From the NCBI GenBank assembly GCA_030737875.1, contig CM060915.1, positions 636,432,786 to 636,496,785 of the forward strand: 64,000 nt of DNA. Reading direction: 5' to 3'. Below the pieces are notes generated by a model that was given only the letters and a program-made list of their open reading frames with translations, was not told where the DNA came from and did no database searches. Each line of letters opens with the position of its first letter. Position 1 is the first letter of the stretch. This DNA is from Allium sativum (lineage: Eukaryota > Streptophyta > Magnoliopsida > Asparagales > Amaryllidaceae). Positions 18,678 to 28,610 of this stretch are shown in pieces. Position numbers and translations under genes: made by a program.

Positions 18678-21310
18678 TATGTTTGGGTTTGAAGATTTCT
18701 ATACTTAGCATTGAGTTTAGATGTGATGCTTTTGTTTTGGGCTTCACGGGCTATGGGTTGATTTTGGGCATGGACTGGTTATCCAGTAATGGTGCCGTTC
18801 TTGATTGCGAAAGGAGAGTTGTTAGGCTCATGACCCGCTTGGGGAACACTCTCGAGATCTCTTGTAATCCCATGGATTCTGTTATGCTAAGTTATCTTGA
18901 ATCGCTTGACGCTTCGGTCGAGAGTTTGCGATCGGTTAGAGTGGTCCGGGAATACTCGGATGTGTTTGAGGAGGTGAAGGGCTTACCTCCGAGGCGGGAG
19001 ATTGACTTCCGAATACATCTGGTGGATAATGCTAAACCAGTATCTTTACCAGTGCGCCACATGGCTCCTCGTGAGAGGAGGGAACTCCATAAGCAAGTAG
19101 GGGAGTTGCTTGAGAAGGGGTTCATAAGACGAAGTATATCGGAGTGGGGTGCTCCAGTAGTTTTTGCTACGAAGGCGGATGAGTCCCTCAGACTTTGTGT
19201 AGACTATAGAGAACTCAACAAGCTCACAAAGAAGAATAGACACCCATTGCCGAGGATTGATGATCTTTTTGATCAGTTGGTTGGCGCTTCAGTATTTTCT
19301 CAGTTGGACTTAGCCACGGGGTTTCATCAGTTGAGGGTGGCTGAGGATAGCATAGACAAGACTGCCTTTAGGACTCCGGATGGTTTTTATGAGTGGCTGG
19401 TGATGCCATTTGGTTTGATGAATGCCCCTGCATATTTTGTTGATTTGATGAGTAGGGTGTTCAGGGAGTTCCTTAATAAGTTCGTGGTGGTCTTTGTGGA
19501 TGACATCTTAGTCTTTTCTAAGAGTGAAGAAGAGCATGCCCTACATCTTAGGGAAGTGTTGGAGACTCTTCGAGCGCATAGCCTTAAGGCTAAATTTTCT
19601 AAATGTCACTTCTGGAGGAAGGAAGTGCGGTTCTTGGGGCACGTGGTCTCCAAGGAAGGGATAGCTGTTGATCCCACGAAGGTAGTATCCATCCAAGATT
19701 GGAAGGTTCCAAAGAATGCTACCGAGGTGAGGAGTTTCTTGGGGTTGGCTGGCTACTATAGGAAGTTTATTAAGGACTTCGCGAAGATATCAGCCCCATT
19801 AACTCGCTTGACGAAGAAGAATCTAGTCTTCGCATGGGACATAGATTGTGACGATGCGTTCCGACGGTTAAAGAGAGCTTTAACCACCGCTCCAGTCTTA
19901 GTGTTGCCAGATGGGAGTAAGCCATTTGTTGTTTATACCGATGCTTGTGGGACTGGACTGGGCGCAGTCTTAATGCAAGAGGGAAGGGTAATAGCCTATG
20001 GTGGAAGGCAGCTGAGAAAGCATGAGAAAAATTACCATACCCATGATTTAGAGTTGGCCGCTATTGTTTTTGCGCTTAAGATTTGGCGCGATTATCTTCT
20101 GGGAGAGAGATTCGAATTGTTCACTGACCACAAATCATTGAAGTACTTGTTTTCTCAGAAGGATTTGAACTTGAGACAGCAAAGGTGGATGGAGTTCTTA
20201 GCATCCTATGATTTCGAGATAGCGTATACCCCTGGCAAGGGTAACGTGGTGGCGGACGCCTTGAGTAGAAAAAGGTTGTCCTTGAGTCCATTGTTCGTGG
20301 AACGACGAAGCTTGGAATTTATCTCGATGTTTGATTTTAGACCTTCCGTTGATTATGTACCCGGTTTGCTAGCATCCTTGGAGGTCAGACCTACTCTTTT
20401 GGGGCGGATTGGAGAAGCACAGAGGAACGACCCACAGTTGGTTGAGTTGGTAGAGAGGCTCATAAGGGGGGAGTCGTCCAGCCATTTGAGTAGGTACACC
20501 CTAGACGATAGGGGGTGCTTGCGTAGAGACGGTAGACTTTGTGTACCGCAAGACGAGGGCTTGAGGAAGGCTATTCTTGATGATGCACACCGTTATAGGA
20601 TGACCATTCATCCCGGTGGGGACAAGATGTACCAAGACATGAGGCGAGTTTTCTTTTGGGCCGGTATGAAGAAAGATGTGGCCGAGTATGTCGCTAGATG
20701 CTTGGTGTGCCAACAAGTGAAAGCGGAGCAAAAGAAACCAGGTGGGTTGCTTCACCCATTGGAAGTTCCACAATGGAAGTGGGATAGTGTCTCGATGGAT
20801 TTTATTGATGGGTTACCGAGATCGAGGAAGGGTAATACGGGAATTTGGGTTGTGGTAGATAGACTTACTAAGAGTGCCCATTTCATACCCGTGAAGAGCA
20901 AGAGGACTGTTCCATGTCTAGCTTCAGTTTATATTCGAGAGATAGTTCGGTTGCATAGGGAACAGGACGTATTCCATGTGTCACATTTGAGGAAGTGCCT
21001 ACATGAGACCGTAGAGGCGGTAGAGCCGAGCTTGCTTAAAGAAGTGGAGGTAGAGCGTGATGCGACTATTCAACGATCTCCTACCCGCATCCTTGGGTCA
21101 GAGATTAGGAAGTTGAGAAACAGAGAGGTTCGACTAGTCAAAGTGAAAAGGGGAGAAGGTGAGAGTAAGGCTACTTGGGAGACAGAAGTGAAGATGCGTT
21201 CATTGTACCCATTTCTTTTGAGGGTATGTCCTTTAAACTTCTCCTTTATCGTTTGTCTAGTACTTATCTTATCTTTAGTATGTCCTCTCATTAGTACCTT
21301 TGACCTTTAG
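18674..21310 (+). pseudogene. pol: Chromovirus pol remainder: protease C-term, RT, RNase H, defective integrase, chromodomain-like end
   Basis: 878 residues. GMDWL (32-36) ends the protease. Reverse transcriptase spans about 105-300, with D212 in LDLATGFHQ and the FVDD box at 274-277 (D276, D277). RNase H has D423, E460, D485 and D528. The integrase zinc finger has H639, H646, C676 and C679. The first catalytic Asp is D709 (MDFIDGLP), but at about residue 761 the frame jumps from REIVRLH to [10 protein letters not shown], skipping the second Asp and the Glu. The segment 803-849 ([20 protein letters not shown], then WETEVKM) is the chromodomain-like tail. RT and RNase H look complete; protease and integrase do not, so the product cannot integrate DNA. 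Confidence 0.9.
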
Positions 21311-21824
21311 ATAGGATAAAACCTATGGTTGAAACATGTGTTTGAGACATGTTATGTTTGATGGATGCGTGTGGATGCAAGTGGTTGCTAGTGGTTGCTC
21401 GTGGATGCATAAACACACACTCTAGGCACTAGATCGGCTCAATCACTTCGTATTGCATATTGCATAAAATTGTGTGTAGGTAGCTATATTAATGGATGTA
21501 TAATGGTTGCGTTATCATATGGATGATGCATTTTGGTGTATGGTTGTGCACACATGTAGAGATAGTATGTGTCGATAGGGATCTTTCGCATACATATTGG
21601 ATGCATGGCACTATCATGGTTTGCATTAAGGAGGTCAACTGAATCAGTAGACCGCCTGATTTAGCATTAGTATACGGGCATATACACACACTTTTTGCAT
21701 ATGTTCATAAGTCATTAGAAATTTTAAGGACAATGGATGCCAGTGTTTGATGGTTTAGTAGATGGTTGTTTGGTTGGTAGGATACGTTCTTCTTGACTTA
21801 GAGATTTCGGGGACGAAATCCTTT
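21311..21824 (+). other. Chromovirus 3' non-coding region
   Basis: About 515 bp between the pol stop and the polypurine tract, with GTGGATGC- and GTGGTTGCT-type short repeats (21370-21405). It ends in TTTCGGGGACGAAATCC (21807-21823), a pre-PPT block that recurs in N1-N4. The minus-strand frame 21489-21689 is not a gene. Confidence 0.7.
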
Positions 21825-21837
21825 AAGGAGGGGAGAA
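21825..21837 (+). promoter_or_regulatory. Chromovirus polypurine tract
   Basis: AAGGAGGGGAGAA immediately before the 3' LTR start TGTAACACCCC. Confidence 0.9.
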
Positions 21838-24800
21838 TGTAACACCCCGTAATTTGAACATAAAAATTCACAAATTAAAGTATACTTAATTAAGTGAAAT
21901 GGGTTGCGCAGAGAAATATATATATATATATATTGATATATATATATATAATAGAAAATTAAATAAATAAATATGCAAAAATGTTCAAAACAGCGAATTG
22001 GGAGAGGGGAATAACCGAACCGGCCGATTTTTGAGGTCGACCCGAGCCTGCTGGGTCGACTAGGGGTTAATCCAGGGTGTTTGGCTGTCAACCCGTGGGC
22101 CGATTCGCTCAAATGCAGATTTTGCATTTGAATGGTTCTCATGGTTCAGCTTTGATCTAAAGGCCCTAGATGGTTCCTACACTTGACTTCTTCCCCAAGA
22201 CATGCTTTGATGGCTAGGATCTAAACTAAGGTTTATCCTATGGCTAAAACTATCCTAGTCTTCTATAAAAAGACCCCTAACCTAAACCTAAATGCTCATT
22301 ATTCAATCCTATAGCTAAACTATGCCAAAATGTTCTCTCATGGCCTCCACCCTCATCCTCTTGTCATAATCTCCATCTCTAATCATATGAGAGAGTTTCT
22401 AAAGAAGTATAAGAGTTCTTAAGCTTGCTTAAGTGTTTCTAAGTTTGATTCAAGGCTTTTCTTCATCAAAGCTAGGATCTTTATTATTGATTTGGCTCAA
22501 GGGTTTTCATTTGGAGCATTCTTATTTGGAGTTTTTGAGTTGATAGCTTAGTGGCTTCGTCTCAATCTTTTAATATATTCATAAGAAGGCTAATCAACAA
22601 GTTGTGAGTTTTCTATAGCCTTAATGACCAATTATTGAAATGATTATGATAGGATATAATGAGGTTATGGCTATGAATGTGGATCAATGCAAGTTATGCA
22701 AGTTGTATGCTATGTGTTAATGATGTTATGCATGTCATGCAAGTTATATGCTATGTGTTTGTGATATTATGCAAGTTATGCAAGTAATATGCTACATGTT
22801 TGAGATGCTATGCAAGTTATGCAAGCCATATGTTACATGTTCATGATGTTATGCAAGTTATGCAAGTCACAAGTTACATGTTCATGATGTTATGCAAGTT
22901 ATGCAAGCTATATGCTATATGATCATGATGTTATGCAAGTTATGCAAGTGTTCATGATGCTAGTTGCTATGATAAACATTGATCCACTATGACACCATGA
23001 TTATGCAAGTTGGGTGTATGATGATATGCAAGTTCATGTATGATATGTATGCAAGTTTGGTGTATGATAATACGCAAGTTCACATATGACATGTTAGGCA
23101 AGTATGATGTTTGATTATATACAAGTGACATGTGCAAGTTTACACCTTAGTATGATATGCATACATATGCAAGTTTACCCCTTTGTATGACATAAGAAAC
23201 TTATGCAAGTTAACCTCCTTATGACATATGTGATTCATGCAAGTTTGGGTTGATTATCTATGCTAGTTGGGTTTGATGCTATATGCATGTTGACACCTTT
23301 AAACCCATGTTGATGCTAATGTTATGCAAGTTGAACCCATTACATTTATGATGAATCTTCCCTTTTATGTCATGTTAGCGAATTACGTGGGGAACGATGG
23401 GGTTAATAAACATGTTAATAAAATGGTGTGAAGTTGGTATGATTATGCATACCACAAAGTGATGGACATAATTGAGTCAATTATGTACATCGTTAAAATT
23501 GGAATTAATTAGGGAAAATTAATTCGGGGGTGATTAATTAGGTGTAATTAATCGACTAAGACACGAGGTTGGACCCTTTTGCAGCATAAGACTGCCCGGA
23601 ACCGACCGGCAAATCCAGCGGCTACAAATGATTGGCCCAATGTGAGAGGTCTTAGGCACAAACTATATACGTGACAAGTGTAAAGACACGAGGTTAGACT
23701 CGGTTATGGCGTAAGGCTGCCCGGACCCAACCGGCAAATCTAGCTGCCATAAAAGATTGTCTAATGTGAGAGGTCTTTACAACGGTTACGTTCTTAATCA
23801 ATTAAGAAACACTTAACCAGATAAGCATGTAGTGGGCATGAGGGGTTAAGTGGGTGCCTTGGGTGGCACGTGGAAATCAAGTAAGTGCCTTGGGTGGCAT
23901 GAGGAAATCTAGTGGGTTGCCTTGGGTGGCAATAGAAAATACGATTAGATGACTTAACCAAGTGGAAACATGTAATTAAACATGATTAAAGGGTTAAGTG
24001 GGATGCACTAGATAAATTGACAAGCTTAGGTGGTAGCTTGTGGCGGCCCATTTCAACCAGTAACCCATATGTATCTTATTGGGCTCGACCCATGTCGAGG
24101 ACGGGACACGCGTACTGGGCTTGATTATAAGAGGCCAAAATGGGGTAGCGGTGGCAACGCGAGTCCAACGGGTTTCATATGCGTGTGTGGACCCGGGCTG
24201 GTAGGTAAGACGTTGTTGCATCGTGTAGATATAAGTCGTGCACCATTTGTTGTATCGGGTTGCCACTTTGGGGAGTGATACACCCCATTGTGGGGCCAGC
24301 ACGGGTATCTACGGTAGGGAGCCGATCGCTTGGGAGTAGTGGGTACACCTAGTGGAGATAGGGGCAGACGACACCTATGTAGTCAGCTAGGGGTACACGA
24401 AACTACTGGGTAAATTCTCTAAGTCCTTGGGAGGGATCAACCTTTAAGTAGGAATGACTGGTGTGGTGCAGTTAGTAATTACCCTTGGGTGGGTAGATGC
24501 GTCTTTACCGTTATCTTAGTTCATCCTATGTCTAGTTGGCTACTTAGTGTAGTCATTTATCCCCAGTCATCCCGTACCAAGTTTATATCATACCCTAATT
24601 ACTTTGATAATTGTGTGGTTAAAGTTATAGGGCTCACTCAGACTTATGTCTGACCCCGTTGTTTTTATCTTTTTCCCCCTCAGGTCCTCAGGTTGGGCCT
24701 AGCACTAGTGGGCTTTGATCAGACTTCTTTATCTATCTCCTAGAGCTTGGACCGTGATGTAAAGCCCAGCTTATCTTTTCTTTTATGGCTATTGTTTATG

Positions 24801-25030
24801 TAGTGGGATTATGTACTTATGTTTTTATCAAGATGGATATTTAGTACTTGACTCTTTATGGTGTTGTAACTAAACATGTTTACCTTCTGCTGCTATGAAA
24901 GGATGTTTTAGATTTTCAAGTATTTATATCTGTCTTGTTGAAATTTCTCTATTCTATACTCACTTAAAATGTTCCACCAAAGTTAAGGCATTCCCTTAGT
25001 GAGTGACCTTAGCGGGTGTGGGGTGTTACA
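21838..25030 (+). repeat. Chromovirus 3' LTR
   Basis: 3193 bp, colinear with 14751-17939, with the same TATA box (22264-22270), ATGCAAGTT array, duplicated block and hairpin/CAGGTCC module (24632-24692). It ends TGTTACA at 25030 and is followed by the GTTAT duplication (25031-25035). Confidence 0.95.
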
Positions 25031-25079
25031 GTTATTATCCAACGTGTACCAATGTCCAGATATGATAACACATGATTGA

Positions 25080-25607
25080 GTAGTGGAACACAAAGCAAGA
25101 AGTTAAAAAGACTGAATTGAGGTTAGTTCTCTCCTTATCTAGTACACTTTATGTATCCCTATCTCTCTTTGTTTTATTTTATTTTAGTGCATGTAATGGA
25201 GTCCTGAAAACTGATATCTTGTTGCATATGTTGGAACATGTGGTTTTGTACTTCTGTTGGTGATGTATGAATTGCAAGGATGTTTAGATTGTTTTAAAAA
25301 AATGAAATTTTAATATTATTGTTGTAAATATTACACTGACAAAATGCTTATGATAGATAGTAGATACTAATGTTGGGTTACAAAACTGGACATTTAGTTT
25401 ATTTTCTCTCTTTTTGGTTGGGTATTCTAGTTTGTTGGTTTATCTTTTAGGGTATGAGTTGCCATTATGCCATATGATATGATCAAAAACCAAATCATTC
25501 TTTTATCTGATTTTGTAAAGCATCATAGAAGTATAAAAAACAAATAATAACCCAGCATCAATCAATTATACAATAATAATAAAATATATATTCATATATT
25601 TTCCGTA
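25080..25607. other. CACTA interior, intron-like
   Basis: AT-rich sequence between the U2AF35 and GH9 fragments. No frame is recognised. It ends in TATATTTTCCGTAG, a plausible splice acceptor for the GH9 exon. Confidence 0.4.
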
Positions 25608-25774
25608 GATGGTTTAATATGGAAAATGAGTGGAATGCACTTCAATACCGAGTTTCATCTTCGTTTATTTCAGTATTTTACAGTGATTACATGCTCACAT
25701 CACAAACGGAGTCAATATCACGCAGCGGGAAGTCGTATTCTCCTACAGATCTCCTCAACTTTGCCCAATCCCAG
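25608..25774 (+). pseudogene. Captured GH9 endo-1,4-beta-glucanase exon
   Basis: After an acceptor (TTTTCCGTAG) the sequence encodes DGLIW, then after a small frameshift near 25620 EWNALQY, SSSFISVFYSDYMLTSQ and SPTDLLNFAQSQ, and ends in CCCAG/GTACCT, a splice donor. This is the C-terminal GH9 region (WNALQ...SDYMLTS...FA-SQ) that normally runs on into V/ADYILG. Intact plant GH9 enzymes act on cell-wall glucan and are around 500-620 residues; only about 55 are here. It shares orientation with the mannanase and U2AF35 fragments. Confidence 0.8.
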
Positions 25775-25790
25775 GTACCTTTAATCTCTA

Positions 25791-25793
25791 CCC

Positions 25794-25845
<52 letters not shown>

Positions 25846-25855
25846 TGTGTGTATC
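25791..25855. repeat. (AT)n-(GT)n microsatellite
   Basis: An alternating TA run passes directly into a GT run (about 25796-25854). It also gives meaningless YIYMCVCV-type translations. Confidence 0.95.
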
Positions 25856-25899
25856 CGTTCTTTTTAGTATGAAAGAAAGTCAGTCTGTTTTTTTTCATA

Positions 25900-26055
25900 T
25901 TAAAAATAAACTTTACCAAACTGTGAACAAACTTCTACCATTGTATTTTTTTTCAGTGTTTCATTCTGATTTTGGTGATTGCGGTTGGAGTGTGCAAACT
26001 GTGAACAAACTTCTACCATTATATTTTTTTCATATTAAAAAAAAAAAGTCAGTCT
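25900..26055. repeat. Two-copy AACAAACTTCTACCATT repeat
   Basis: CTGTGAACAAACTTCTACCA is present twice (near 25920 and 25998), each followed by a T-run. AAAGTCAGTCTGTTT is also duplicated (near 25876 and 26045). This suggests a small local duplication in the CACTA element. Confidence 0.75.
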
Positions 26056-27039
26056 GTTTCTTATTTATTCAAAAAAAAAATTGCCATATATAATCATGTA
26101 CTCGTATATCACATGTTATAAATTCTTATATAGTATGGCAGCTTCTTATGGTTTAATTTGTCGTTCAATATGTTAATGCATTGAATTTTCTTCTTGCATG
26201 CGTCTAAAACTTCATTCATTTAGACTATTTTTTATTATTTATTAGATTAATAATATTGTTTTTCTTCATACGCTTAAACCAACCGGTTCAGTAACTAAAC
26301 ACAAAACTGAGTCTTACTATGAAGCAACACTTTTCTGGTATGCATATGACAACCTGTTTCATGTCACAAAACCAAATGATTATATTTATATGATACAAGT
26401 AGCTGTTTTGAGCTTCAAGCAACTGTACCTGTTAATCACAACATGCATACATACATTATTGGAAGGCAGACAACATCCGATCATATTTATCTTATTTGTT
26501 GTTTATCTTGTTTGGTGTTTTATAGATGCATAGGTACACATAGGAACACCATATATTAAATGCACCATATCTATCGTCATAATGTACAATATTGTCTGAA
26601 TGTTATTTGATATTCAGCTTAATTATTTATTTGTTTCTTTTAATAACAATCAATTAAGATTATTTGAATGTTATTTGATAATTGATGACAAATACTTATT
26701 GTTGATTATTGAATGTGTTTACAGATAATTAGCTTTTCTGGAGTAAAGAATACCACCAACAATGGACATGACTTCAATTGTTATATGTATTATGATATTA
26801 GTCGGTACTTAAGTAAAACTCTTTGAGAATGTGTGGTACGTGAACTTGCTCATTTTGTCAAAAATTATTATCTAAATGGTTATGGATAGTATAATTACGT
26901 GTTTTCAATTATTTAAATATGATGATTATATGATTGGTTGATTGTTGGTTCAAATATGATAATTATATGATTGTTGCTAATTTTGGTATGATTATTACAA
27001 AGCTGGTGGCTGGAAACAATGTCAGCCATTACCAATATA
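26056..27039. other. CACTA interior, right part
   Basis: AT-rich and without recognisable coding sequence or RNA gene. The word TTATTTGATA(A/T)T recurs at 26604 and 26671. Confidence 0.4.
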
Positions 27040-27423
27040 TAGTAGCATTTAAAATACGCTATAAAACAATCAATACATTTCAGAAGCGTTTTTGAAACGT
27101 TACTGAAAAAAATGTAAAATATTATTTGAATTTACAGTGGCATAAATTAAATGCAACAAAAAGTTTTTAGTTACATAAAATAAACGCTATAGAAAATCAA
27201 AGAAAAGGGCCAAGCACAAACGCAACAAAAAATGTTAGTTTTGGTTGGATTTTTTAAACGCTGCATAAAATTTTTGGTTGCTTTAGTTTGGCAGCGTTTA
27301 TGGAAACGTAACAGAAAAAAATAGACTTTTAGTTGCGGGACCTGTAGTAGCGTTCTCTAAAACGCTACCAAAGGCTTTGGTAGCGCTTTTTAAACGCTGC
27401 TAAAGGCATTTTCTGGTGTAGTG
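27040..27423. repeat. CACTA right subterminal repeat region
   Basis: The core AGCGTTT/AAACGCT and close variants occur about ten times in both orientations up to the right end. A dense subterminal array of a short word is characteristic of CACTA transposons, where the regulatory transposon protein binds. The left end has only isolated copies (9101, 9373). Confidence 0.7.
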
Positions 27424-27632
27424 ATAATTTTATTAGTTGAACTAATAAACAAACATCACAACCAGCAGTCAACTAGGTGATTAACTTTTCAAACATATAT
27501 AACTTTAATATATATAGATAAAAATCATATTTTTAGTGCAAATCATAGCAAATAACCCTATCTAGTTTTGGTTCTCACACCAGTCAATTGGAAATATATA
27601 GATATCCCACTTTCGAAACTCGAACATAAACA

Positions 27633-27655
27633 CTGATGACGCTAGCAATCATCAG
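27633..27655 (-). promoter_or_regulatory. N2 leader hairpin with palindromic loop
   Basis: Arms CTGATGA (27633-27639) and TCATCAG (27649-27655) flank a loop containing GCTAGC, a self-complementary 6-mer. It lies about 340 nt downstream of the PBS in element sense. The position matches the N1 hairpin but the loop word differs. Confidence 0.55.
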
Positions 27656-27994
27656 GATCATCTCCGGGCGACTAGAGTGTGATTCTATATCTATCCAGCA
27701 TATTAAAACTTCGAATATCCATTAATTACTCATCTATTCAAAATCTTTATATACTCGATTGTCCAAATAAAATATAATAATATATCAAATACGTATTTTT
27801 AAGATAAAAAATTTCAAAATAATAAATTTGTTTTCTTATTTATTTTAAAGAAAATAATACTCTTCACACTCGTTCTAGGATACTTCTGATCCTATCTCTA
27901 ACGAGTTAATCTTATTGGATATTACTAATCCAATCTCTGATGAATTCTTTCGTTCGGTTCTATTGTGTTTTGTTCTCGAGCTCTGTAAACCAAA

Positions 27995-28006
27995 GTTTTG
28001 ATACCA
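27995..28006 (-). promoter_or_regulatory. N2 primer-binding site, degenerate
   Basis: The minus strand reads TGGTATCAAAAC where the other elements have TGGTATCAGAGC. The mutated 3' half may weaken tRNA priming and fits the greater age of N2. Confidence 0.7.
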
Positions 28007-28250
28007 AAATGAAACGACCCAAAATTCCCCTTACGGAAAATCTCGGATTGTTTTGAGAACAACACGCATCAGAACACAAATAAAAGAACATTTCCATTAC
28101 TGGTGCAACAGTTTACATTAAGGTACAAGAATAAAGCATAAATAAACGAAAATACAATATCAGAGATTTACAATTTACAATGCAGCGGAAAATATAATAT
28201 AAATGCGTAGTGGAAGACTAATATGCTCTGGACACAGCTTTAGGCTTCGA

Positions 28251-28372
28251 TCCAGGATCCTGCTAAACAGATAAATATCTACAAAACAAGCCACTCGACT
28301 GCCCATATGGAAAAATATGGCACCCGAGTTTGCAAAGGTGGAAACAAACAACGGGTCAGTCAAGGGACTGGT
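28251..28372 (-). promoter_or_regulatory. N2 LTR module: hairpin then CAG/GATCC
   Basis: In element sense an inverted repeat CAGTC/GACTG (28357-28361 and 28366-28370) precedes TGACCCG, then T-rich sequence and TTTAGCAGGATCCTGG. It is colinear with the N1 module, but the CTCAC word is decayed to ATCATAC. Confidence 0.45.
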
Positions 28373-28536
28373 ATGATAAATCTTGATTAATTTAACTGAT
28401 AGCAATAACGCAAATCCAAAGACCACGCCGCTAACGCGGAACTGGTTTATTACAATGGATTGTCGTGCATAATTTAAAGTGATAGAACAAGCAAATAAGT
28501 AAATCATAAAACAACGCAATGCTTTTGGAAAAATGG

Positions 28537-28610
28537 AATCACCATAAGACTCAAGTCCCATCACACAATGCAACGCAAACCAAAGGATAGAGTTTTACCT
28601 TATGGTGATT
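28537..28610 (-). promoter_or_regulatory. N2 LTR long-stem structure
   Basis: Arms AATCACCATAAG (28537-28548) and CTTATGGTGATT (28599-28610) are perfectly complementary over 12 bp, with a 50-nt loop conserved with N1 and N3. The outer arm sequence differs from N1 and N3, yet pairing is kept. Confidence 0.6.

Larger units (their letters stand above)
14751..25030 (+). mobile_element. Ty3/gypsy chromovirus, deletion derivative
   Basis: It has two 3.19-kb LTRs, an iMet PBS, a polypurine tract, a 5-bp target duplication and a pol region of protease, reverse transcriptase, RNase H, integrase zinc finger and a C-terminal chromodomain-like segment. The domain order and the [11 protein letters not shown]...WETEVKM...YP tail fit the Tekay/Del-type chromoviruses. 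The interior is only 3.9 kb: gag is missing and the integrase catalytic core is deleted, so this copy cannot transpose alone. The LTRs are nearly identical (3189 and 3193 bp), so insertion is fairly recent. Confidence 0.9.
14609..25079 (+). pseudogene. U2AF35: Captured U2AF35 first-exon fragment, split by a chromovirus
   Basis: From the ATG at 14609 the frame encodes [14 protein letters not shown] and [20 protein letters not shown], matching the start of the small subunit of splicing factor U2AF. The first CCCH zinc finger is intact in spacing: Cys18-x8-Cys27-x5-Cys33-x3-His37. The chromovirus sits between 14750 and 25031. Discounting it and one copy of GTTAT, the frame continues at 25032 with LLSNVYQCPDMIT and stops at 25077-25079. 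Real U2AF35 continues with an RNA-recognition motif, so only about the first 60 residues were captured. Relative to the family, some conserved positions are substituted. Confidence 0.85.
9071..27423. mobile_element. CACTA (EnSpm/CMC) DNA transposon carrying host gene fragments
   Basis: The left end is CACTACTAGAAAAAC (9071) and the right end read inwards is CACTACACCAGAAAATG (27423 backwards), imperfect CACTA-type terminal inverted repeats. The 3-bp target duplication ATA is present on both sides (9068-9070 and 27424-27426), the length expected for this superfamily. Removing the nested chromovirus leaves about 8.1 kb. I see no TNPD-type transposase frame, so it looks non-autonomous. It contains GH5 mannanase, U2AF35 and GH9 endoglucanase fragments on the plus strand, and possible minus-strand coding remnants. 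Confidence 0.8.
27424..28009 (-). other. N2 interior, 5' part
   Basis: It resumes after the ATA duplication. It is non-coding and colinear with the N1 and N3 interiors: TTTTGGTTCTCACACCAG near 27567, the leader hairpin at 27633-27655, the CATCTCCGGGCGACTAGA block, then GATACTTCTGATCC near 27879. It ends at the PBS. Confidence 0.75.

Noticed and set aside
18660..18690. Programmed frameshift between protease and RT frames
   Set aside because: The break is inside the protease domain, which such signals avoid, and the copy has other disabling deletions; a simple mutation explains it.
18892..21291. Minus-strand frames across the chromovirus pol region
   Set aside because: Shadows of the strong plus-strand pol frame.
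9071..27423. Helitron origin of the gene-capturing element
   Set aside because: Ends are CACTA...TAGTG inverted repeats with a 3-bp duplication, not TC...CTRR ends in an AT target.
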